Assembly: GCA_008508345.1 (NCBI GenBank)
Contig: QNGE01000117.1
Span: 58,923 to 122,922 of the forward strand
Direction of reading: 5' to 3'
Source: Paragonimus westermani
Lineage: Eukaryota; Platyhelminthes; Trematoda; Plagiorchiida; Troglotrematidae
DNA: 64,000 nt
The notes below the pieces were generated by a model. It worked only from the letters and a program-made list of their open reading frames with translations, did no database searches and had not been told where the DNA came from. Made by a program: the position numbers and the translations under genes. Each line of letters starts with the position of its first letter. The stretch's first letter is position 1. Shown here piece by piece: positions 58,001 to 64,000 of the stretch.

Positions 58001-61000
58001 AGATTTAGATCTATTTGCGCGGATTGAAGCTCGCTGCTGAGGCTTGTGTGGTCGACAAAACGTCTCTCTGAATTGACTTTAACTGAGTTATTTCCATATT
58101 GAAGGATGGATCTTGGATCCTCTAAAACACGGGGTTGAGCCTGACCTGGAGTACTGGTGCCCATTAGACTCCGGCGACCTACTACAGTCCAGGGAGTGAA
58201 CATCAAAGATGAACAGGCGGGGTGTCGTCTGTGACAGCTTCATGGGTCACGTTTTCACTCTTCGTCGAATTCTTTATCGGTCTCATGTGTATTGCCGATA
58301 AACAGCAAACGTGCTTGACCGTAGGTGTGCATTCGACTCTGAACGTTTTGTGTCGCACAAAGGCGTTCCGAAAATTTATGTGAACATACTTTCACCTGTC
58401 TATTCCGATATTCAGGCACTAGTGTAAATTGCCTGTCAGAATAACTACCAAAGGCCACACACAATAAGGCTATCTGTCTTCGTGGTTTTTGCTCAATTTC
58501 ATCGTCAAGGCACTTATGGGGGCTGGCTACAGCACCCACAACGTTTGCTGAGAGGTTGATTAGTCTTGATTATGTTGACTTTTTATGTTGATTATTTTCG
58601 AACTACACAAACAACATCAGACATTATTTAATCTTCCGCAAAATATTTGCGGATATGTCCGTAACCTCAAAGTACAGAGTTGCCCCAACAATACAGCTGT
58701 TTTGACCTTGTTAGTTCTCAGTACCACGCAACATCGGGAATTCGGTCGATTTCGGCTTGTGAGATGGGGAGGTGCAAAGGCTAAGGAAAGTAGTTTACAC
58801 TTTTTTGGGTTGGTTTAGAAGATTGCGTTGGTGATAACGAGAGCAACAAAGGTTATCTAGGAACTCCTGCTTGTTAGGTCAAAGCGCTCTTCGATAATCT
58901 GGTCAACCACAGTCGCCGTTGAGCCATCAGTCTGCAATTTATGGAGCACTAATATTGAAGAGTCGTGAGAACGGACTGTAAACACTCAACGTAACGATCA
59001 TGAACTGTTTTGAGATGTTGGTTCATCAACGCGTGCGATCATTGACGCTCGTCCAGTAGTCCCATTGACAAGTAAGCAGCATTAAGATTGGGAGGTCATT
59101 ATAAAGCTGTGGAATAAAGCAGGATTGATTGTCCATTTTTCAAAGCTGTGTTGACTTAGGCGGTCAAGTCGTGCACGAAATATACCTATTAATTGTCTAT
59201 CTCACCAAACAGTGTTTGCCCATGTTCCTGCCAGTTGGCATGAGGTTCAAGGTGAGTAAATCATAAGTTGATGTAGAAAAATGAAGATGACTGTCAGCAG
59301 GTTAGCCATTACTAATTTGGTTCGCCTCTCAAGCTGGGGCCGTCGTAACTCACAGAGTCTGGGGTTGAGATGTCAGAATAGACAATATTTTATTGAGCTG
59401 CGTTGTTTGGCTGAATTACGCGCGAACTAAGTGCAGTTAATATAAACGGGTCGATAAAAACCGTAGCAAAACTGTCCCGCCTATGCCACTTTACTCACTT
59501 ACAACTTGGTTTCGTTTTATGTTAACTACTTGGTTTCTTGCATGAAACCCTAGTTGGGTCTTGGGCTTCTTCGCTGCTCTTCTTTTCGCTTCGAAACTAC
59601 GAATCGTATGGCGGCTGAATGTTTTTAATGCCGCTACTGATGATGGTGAAGCCAATTACAACGTTTAATGGTACGGATCCGGAGGGCTTTCATTCAAAGT
59701 CAACTATTGTATCAAAGCAGTCCTACCGAGTGGAGATGCGTGTCTCCGTCCTGTTGCTCACATTTTCATGATTGGACTATTGTATTAGGAGTGTCACAAA
59801 GTCGAGTCTACAGCTTTCTAACGGTTTTAAAAAAATGTTAGTTGAAGTCCAGTGTTGATTTTCCAATGGTTCAAGTGGCGTTTATTGCTTGGTAGTGTTC
59901 CCTTGCCCAAATGGACAAGGGGAGCCAATGTTGTAAGATATCCGCACCAAATGTAGTACGAATGAAGTTGAATAGTTTGGGCGTCGTGTTTAACATGTTA
60001 TTGATAACCAGATTGAGAATAACACAACGTTACAAGCAATTTGTAATACTCTACGTTTCTGTTTATCAGAAGCCAATGTTGCCTGATAGATGTGTCATTC
60101 GTCACCCGTAACCCTGTAATTTATTTTTGAGCCGATTGAGGGTGAAATTCCTTCTTGGACAGATTACTAACGATACCGGTTATTTATCCCGAAGCCATTC
60201 AATGAAGCATCCCATTTCCACTCTGTTATCACGTGTTTGTGTCCAAGGTATCTGAAACATCACACTCGCTTCGTGTGCAGCTTGCGAAAAGTGTTGTTTC
60301 ATTTTTGTTAGACAGTCCGATGCGTTTTGAATGTGTGATTTTCTTGTAATATGTGAGTGTTTTTCCTCTGCATGTCATTGATATTATTTCGTTAATTGCC
60401 ATAGCACATGGACAATATGGGTAGAATACATAAGGTCCCGTGCCTGTTAATCGAATTGATATCATGACTTATGTAATTGTTACCGGCTTACAGACGACGA
60501 CCACAGACGTTTAAATCGTCTTAACCGATCGCCGCAGGTTGTTGACTGATAAAGAGTATTGTGTTGGCTGCAAATCTGCTTCATTGAGTTACAAATGGGC
60601 TGGATGTTACTTGGGCAGAAACATCTGTAGTAGGTAGAGACTTGCGCCTGGTTGTCCGCGCCGTTTTCCTTTAACTACTCAGTTTGGACATCACCACAAC
60701 ACCGTGCTAATTCTGGCCGATGTGTTATGCTTTCACGTTGCGCGATTTCCGCTGGCTCGGATGCCTTCAAGCTACTGCTGTCGTCGCTTTCTCCATTGTA
60801 CTGGTTGTCACTTTGTGCGCTGCTGAAATATCACTTTCGATGTGTTTCGTTACTTCACGTTAAAATGCTTTTCGATTAAATTTGCCGTATTTTGTCGTTA
60901 ATTTTTCCGCACATGCTCCGTTCATTTTATACCTTGTTTTCAGTGCTTATCTAATTTGTAAGGTGGTCTAGGTCTGCATGGCCGCGCATGCGTTGATAGT

Positions 61001-62574
61001 GCGCAGTACGTTAGAACCCCCTGTGTTCCTCTTACACTGAAACTATCGTGGCCGCATGGGTGACAACTCACGAACCCCCACGTTTGTAATTCTGCTATCC
61101 CGCTCGTCACATCGACTGCGCCCCTACTGGTACTTTACCTAACATCTCTCCCCTCGTTCTCAGTTCGGTTGTGTACATGTGTATATATATGGTATATAAG
61201 TGAACCTTTAGGCGTGTTTGATCACCTAATCGATAAGATAGGTCGGATAAGACGAGTATATGAAAACAGCTTTCAACTCAACATTTGTGCTAGGCGTGTT
61301 CTTGCCTGGGGGAAGAAAAATCATGAAGCTGTCACGATCAATTGCACGGCGATTTGGGAAAACGACATTTCCGTTCACGTATGATAAGCCATTGAGACGA
61401 ATAACGCAGGTAAGTTGGTTATCCCTGTTTGTCCAATCGACCTGAAAGAAAGCGCTGGCTTGATTCGAATCCACGCGTGAAACTGACTAGGACGAATCAA
61501 CACAAATGTGCTTCTATTAACGGTCTAGAATAGCAACTTATGACATAAATTACAATGTCACAATCGTTTAGATGCCTCTGAGATTAGAAGCGGACTGACA
61601 GATCGGGCTGCAGTACTTTCTGGTCAGGCACACGTGTTATGAACGAACAACGGTGTTGTATGGCTGTATTCAAAATCGCTAACCACCAAGATGTACAGCC
61701 GGCGTAGACAAGAATTACTTGTCTCATGTCGATTACCTTTCTGACTCCTCGTCATATCCCCACTCAGTGCATGCGCCGCCTCCATCATGAATCTAGGGAA
61801 ACTACTGTTCCCAAAACGCAATCTAACTATGTAATGAGGTGATGAGGAGTTGGGTGACGCAACACTGGAATGCTGCTGTAGCCACACACGCGCCACCGTA
61901 CGTTGACCTAATCCACTCATTGCTCCCGCTTGCATGAGATTTTTCACAGACAGCAAAGCGGACGATCGTTGAACATTCAGAAGTAGGACATTTCAAAACC
62001 ATTTGGGGCGCAGTGTACACTCGTGACATTGGTTTACCTCCATCCGTCCAAGAGTGTGCATGCGACACTGTCCTGCCTCAAAAAATCCTCTCACACTCTA
62101 CCTGGCTCAGTAGGCGCACGCTTGTGCACTTTTAATTTGCCCACCACTTTCTTATGGCTAAGCTAATCCACTATGATTGTCACTAGTTACTCCTACAGTA
62201 GTATCGCTTTAGGTGACCTTTTTATCAGCTTGTCTAACAGCGATTGTTCTCGGGTCGTAAACCCCTGAACACGCAGTTCCTCGACGTATGGTTTTGGTAG
62301 CGATATCGTTTAAGACGGACGTCATTCGCTTAACCCTTTCACTTACCCAGTACATTCATTCCTGTTTCTTTATTGTATAGAAGTGCATGTCTGCATGCTT
62401 AGCGTGCTCATCCGTTTTCGTACTTCTCCGTAAACCATTGCTTTTTTTATACTAAATTCAAATAGCAAGTTGCAGTATCACGATATGAATGCAGTGAACA
62501 AGCGTTACTCGTCGATCGTGTCAACCACAGAGGAAATGAAGCGCTTGTCGGACTTACGAGAGAGAGAATTGGAA
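45904..62574 (+). CDS. ACTN: Alpha-actinin, N-terminal 496 codons in ten exons (3' end outside the window)
   Basis: F-actin cross-linking protein of muscle and cytoskeleton. Exons: 45904-46002, 46038-46272, 46311-46397, 46435-46522, 46558-46636, 46672-46839, 52579-52710, 53004-53246, 56143-56390 and 62466-62574. They total 1488 nt, all junctions are GT/AG and the frame never breaks. The start ATG is chosen because GAC-ATG-G is a good context and the peptide runs into [10 protein letters not shown] as in other alpha-actinins. Domains: CH1 about residues 34-140 ([55 protein letters not shown]), CH2 about 148-252 ([56 protein letters not shown]), neck about 253-299, spectrin repeat 1 about 300-385, and most of repeat 2 to 496. 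Introns: 35, 38, 37, 35, 35, 5739, 293, 2896 and 6075 bp. The remaining spectrin repeats and EF-hands must lie to the right. No sign of pseudogenisation. Confidence 0.96.
46038..46272 (+). CDS. ACTN: Alpha-actinin exon 2, most of CH1
   Basis: Starts [12 protein letters not shown], the first actin-binding segment of CH1, and runs through [31 protein letters not shown] and [13 protein letters not shown] to VSIGAE. It ends phase 1 before a 38-bp intron (46273-46310). Confidence 0.96.
46311..46397 (+). CDS. ACTN: Alpha-actinin exon 3, end of CH1
   Basis: [15 protein letters not shown] and [14 protein letters not shown], nearly invariant in the family. It ends phase 1 before a 37-bp intron (46398-46434). 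Confidence 0.96.
46435..46522 (+). CDS. ACTN: Alpha-actinin exon 4, start of CH2
   Basis: [19 protein letters not shown] then VNVENFTT. It ends phase 2 before a 35-bp intron (46523-46557). Confidence 0.95.
46558..46636 (+). CDS. ACTN: Alpha-actinin exon 5, CH2 core
   Basis: [19 protein letters not shown] then KYNELGA. It ends phase 0 before a 35-bp intron (46637-46671) with a GTAAG donor. Confidence 0.95.
46672..46839 (+). CDS. ACTN: Alpha-actinin exon 6, end of CH2
   Basis: [38 protein letters not shown] and [18 protein letters not shown]. Phase 0 end, then GTGACC begins the first long intron (5739 bp). Confidence 0.95.
47324..47559 (+). mobile_element. 5'-truncated RTE 3'-UTR insertion with GAT tail and 8-bp target duplication
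   Basis: The sequence GAACATTA occurs at both edges (47316-47323 and 47560-47567), but once in the uninterrupted copy (reverse complement of about 50222-50229). The 236 bp between begin CTCTCACTTGCAGCTCGGTT and end in a (GAT)n run. They match the 3' untranslated end of the RTE element at 53950-55270 (CTTCCACTTATAACTCGGTT ... AACCACTGGTGTTTTGTCTG ... GATGATG). RTE elements typically end in short tandem repeats, so this is a standard 5'-truncated retroposition. Part of the left GAACATTA may be microhomology rather than target duplication. Confidence 0.82.
47529..47560 (+). repeat. (ATG/GAT)n tail
   Basis: About ten GAT units with one GAC interruption, forming the 3' end of the truncated RTE insertion. 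It is the tail of the inserted copy rather than an independent microsatellite. Confidence 0.9.
49210..50382 (-). pseudogene. RTE-clade LINE, linker-RT-C-terminal remnant
   Basis: Minus strand, antisense to the host gene. From the right: the same linker block as 47161-47690 without its insertion (50382-50106); [21 protein letters not shown] (about 49990-49920, split in reading), [10 protein letters not shown]; then [12 protein letters not shown] (about 49660-49610), matching the FLDIKSAFDSVDR motif-A region; and [16 protein letters not shown] (about 49360-49310), matching the LLYGSETWPLRVEDV C-terminal block. Large parts of the palm are deleted between these blocks. Inactive. Confidence 0.7.
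50106..50382 (-). repeat. Right arm of a 3-kb-spaced inverted repeat (uninterrupted RTE linker copy)
   Basis: This 277-bp segment is the reverse complement of 47161-47682 minus the 47324-47567 insertion, with about six differences, nearly all A/G. Homology stops at the same points in both copies (CAGAGTTT at one end, GCAGAGTGCAGT at the other). Confidence 0.85.
52579..52710 (+). CDS. ACTN: Alpha-actinin exon 7, neck
   Basis: Begins [19 protein letters not shown], then [17 protein letters not shown] and ends VMKLKYFS before a GTATGC donor. The end is chosen there rather than at the GTGATG at 52687 because the eight extra residues align with the family's RRTIPWLE stretch. Confidence 0.85.
53004..53246 (+). 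CDS. ACTN: Alpha-actinin exon 8, spectrin repeat 1
   Basis: Acceptor is CTTCTCTTCCATAAG. Encodes [14 protein letters not shown]..., [18 protein letters not shown] and [19 protein letters not shown], aligned with family INFNTLQTKLRISNRP and AWQRLEQAEKGYE. Phase 0 at both ends. A 293-bp intron precedes it and a 2896-bp intron follows. Confidence 0.92.
53247..56142 (+). other. ACTN: Alpha-actinin intron 8 (2.9 kb)
   Basis: Largely occupied by a sense-oriented RTE remnant (53950-55270). The flanks 53250-53940 and 55280-56130 contain only short frames with no motif. Confidence 0.85.
53950..55270 (+). pseudogene. RTE-clade LINE, RT to 3' UTR remnant
   Basis: Sense to alpha-actinin. Pieces in order: [12 protein letters not shown] (about 54213-54248) matching LFNFVIDEI; a degraded YADD region; [14 protein letters not shown] (about 54388-54430), matching the FAPTKCKVMLQD block; [38 protein letters not shown] (about 54532-54590, in reading blocks). 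An open stretch from about 54690 to 55110 follows with [49 protein letters not shown] and [14 protein letters not shown], the RTE C-terminal domain, ending at TAA 55108-55110. About 150 bp of 3' UTR then ends in TTTTGATGATGAA. Retrotransposition-incompetent. Confidence 0.78.
56143..56390 (+). CDS. ACTN: Alpha-actinin exon 9, end of spectrin repeat 1 and repeat 2
   Basis: [54 protein letters not shown] and [14 protein letters not shown] follow the family closely ([52 protein letters not shown]). It ends phase 2 at a GTGAGT donor. Confidence 0.95.
57360..57620 (+). pseudogene. Possible Ty3/Gypsy integrase C-terminal scrap
   Basis: [13 protein letters not shown] followed by a stop and [10 protein letters not shown] (about 57529-57610) resembles the STGxTPxELLFGRxxxLPxD segment near the end of Gypsy integrases. 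Short and without catalytic residues, so weak. Confidence 0.3.
58900..59660 (+). pseudogene. RTE-clade LINE, C-terminal domain and 3' UTR, highly degenerate
   Basis: Nucleotide-level relative of 54680-55270. CAAACAGTGTTTGCCCATG pairs with GAGCACTGTTTGCGGACAC; GAGATGTCAGAATAGACAAT with GAGATGACGGTTAACCGAAT; AACTAAGTGCAGTTAATATA with AATAAGTGCATTTAATGACG; and CTCACTTACAACTTGGTTTC with TTCCACTTATAACTCGGTTG. No frame survives. It ends near a GATGATGG at 59640. Confidence 0.6.
62466..62574 (+). CDS. ACTN: Alpha-actinin exon 10, spectrin repeat 2 end
   Basis: After the split Gly codon, [18 protein letters not shown], then [14 protein letters not shown]. This aligns with the family's [31 protein letters not shown]. 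Acceptor AAATAG; donor GTGAGT, phase 0. The next exon is not in the window. Confidence 0.9.
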
Positions 62575-64000
62575 GTGAGTTTTGTTGTGCCGTGAACATG
62601 TGAGATTGATTGGTTTGGCTGTCATTCTGTGTGAGGATATTAGATGCTTTTGAGATGATTAGCTGCCGCTGGAATTGTATAGAATGAGCACTCAACTGAG
62701 CTTTGTGGCTCTCAGAGAAGGCTTAAAGCCAGACACTAAAATCATGGTTAATTAATCAAAGCCAATCGGTTGTCTTGCAGTCACGTTTTTTTGTTTGCTT
62801 GCCTTCAGAATCAATTCATTCCATCACTTTTGCTCATAACGCATGCGACGATTTTTGTTTTAAACACAGATTAAGGTACATCACCTACTTGTGGAGGTTG
62901 CTGACTCCACCATCTATCAATCCATGATGGTCTTCAGTTCAATCCCTTATTTTCTCTAGAAAGCGTATTGATCGGCTGAATAATTGTTGTTATGCTTACG
63001 ACGACGCGTCCCCGCTTAGGCGACTGATTAGAGAGAAGATGGAGGTGGGAATCACGGGTAAATTCGGTTAAGCCATGGAAGCAGATTTGTCCATCATCAA
63101 CCTGTAGTTGTGGTTTGATATACCGATGCAAGTTGAAATAGACAGCCATCAGGTGTTGTGATTGCTATGAGACAATGTGTTATATTTCTCGTCGCCTGAT
63201 GTGATGTTTCATGCCCAAATCGTTCATGTACCTTCGGATGGCGGATTCCGTCATACGTCTCGGCTGGCCAACTGCATTACCCCGGATCCCCTGCTGACGT
63301 TCGTTTTGCATCCAATATAAGAGTGTACCTTAAATGAAGCTCTTAAATAACGTAAAGTTTAATCTCATTTAAGGCGTATGGACCACTTCGGTGATCATCG
63401 GCTCCCACAGATACGCAATTTGTACCGTGTGCCTTGAATAGTTGGATCCCATTCGAGAGGTGTATGAACTAATTCGGTCACCGGCTTTCGGCGACAGGAG
63501 TCGTGTCTCAACAGCTCTGTCGGTCCTGGATTCCCTGACTGGACAGATCTACTACGTTAGATCCGCCTTCGTTGGTGAATTCCGAAGTTACTACACTGCT
63601 TCTGTCGCAACCTCCTGCAGGATGCATTGGCCATCTTGAATGGTTGGACTCTATCCGAAGGGTATAGGGACCGGACCACTACTGGTCGCCGGCCCCCAGT
63701 AGACTGTGAGGTCCATGATTCGCCCCACTGTCCTGTGGGTTTGTTTTTTGAACCTGAGGCACCGACTGGTCCCCTCTAGTCAACCTCCTTCTTCGGCCTG
63801 GGCAACCAAGGAGCATCCTATCTCCACGATTACAAACCCAAACCTGTAGTAATTATGAATTTCGTCAAGTCATCCTATCACAACTCTGACCGAAGTGGCG
63901 GCGGCCTGTTTTGCTCCCATGTCACATTTTGCCGCGCCAAACCAACTTGTCTCGTTTCTTTCTCCTTTGTTAACTAACTCTACTTGGTGGCCTTCCAATC
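62575..64000 (+). other. ACTN: Alpha-actinin intron 10, 5' part; no further exon found
   Basis: From GTGAGT to the window end I find none of the expected third-spectrin-repeat motifs (for example KRAAPFNNWMEGAMEDL). An imperfect inverted repeat lies at 63325-63377. The rest is unremarkable. Confidence 0.6.

Larger units (their letters stand above)
56391..62465 (+). other. ACTN: Alpha-actinin intron 9 (6.1 kb)
   Basis: GTGAGT to ACTAAATTCAAATAG. It contains a possible Gypsy integrase scrap (57360-57620) and an RTE 3' remnant (58900-59660). Elsewhere (56400-57350, 57630-58890, 59670-62460) only short frames are seen; none of them keeps the exon 9/10 phase or resembles alpha-actinin. Confidence 0.85.

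Noticed and set aside
61260..61445. 61-codon frame followed by a GTAAGT donor inside alpha-actinin intron 9
   Set aside because: It does not resemble alpha-actinin, does not fit the phase-2 junction between exons 9 and 10, and contains no family motif. The next exon at 62466 completes the protein directly.
61440..61480. tRNA-like TTCGAATCC motif
   Set aside because: The flanking bases do not form a T-stem, and no acceptor or anticodon arm can be drawn upstream.
1..64000. CRISPR arrays, bacterial operons, rRNA genes
   Set aside because: No regularly spaced direct repeats, no Shine-Dalgarno-led gene strings and no rRNA-like segments. Split exons with GT/AG introns show the DNA is eukaryotic.

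Overview
This is eukaryotic DNA, most likely from a parasitic flatworm and probably a digenean trematode. Two things point that way. The only host gene is an alpha-actinin whose first five introns are 35-38 bp, followed by introns of several kilobases; this pattern is known from schistosomes and their relatives. The rest is dense with decayed CR1-like and RTE-like LINEs, Penelope-like, Pao/BEL and Ty3/Gypsy fragments of the kinds that fill trematode genomes. The class-level assignment is inference; no species can be named.

Layout. From 1 to about 45 kb I recognise no host gene. Retroelement relics are nested or abutting: CR1-like LINE copies (1-960 minus; 4960-6830 plus; 14720-16190 plus; 27600-28690 minus; 39200-40260 plus), a second LINE family with an intact 660-codon reverse transcriptase frame (11521-14610 minus, with a worn relative at 26617-27100 minus), a Penelope-like element (8250-9400 minus), Gypsy integrase (19296-20384 minus), Pao/BEL gag-protease-RT (21659-25556 plus), Gypsy RT-RNase H-integrase (29300-31200 plus), a LINE scrap (33383-33740 minus) and a third LINE family (43500-44879 plus). 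An unclassified repeat of about 190 bp occurs four times, and a 350-bp imperfect palindrome lies at 41863-42213.

From 45904 to the right end runs the alpha-actinin gene on the plus strand. Ten coding exons (1488 nt, 496 codons, no frame break) encode both calponin-homology domains, the neck and spectrin repeats 1-2. The rest (spectrin repeats 3-4 and EF-hands) must lie beyond the window. Its large introns hold RTE-clade LINE remnants at 47161-47690, 49210-50382, 53950-55270 and 58900-59660. One carries a nested 3'-UTR insertion with an 8-bp target-site repeat that can be read against an uninterrupted copy in the same intron.

Except for the alpha-actinin exons and the 660-codon LINE frame, every protein signal here is broken by stops or frameshifts. 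Most of the window is therefore transposon graveyard upstream of, and inside, one conserved cytoskeletal gene. I did not find CRISPR arrays, rRNA or convincing tRNA genes. Similarities are judged by eye from remembered family motifs, and boundaries of degenerate elements are approximate.
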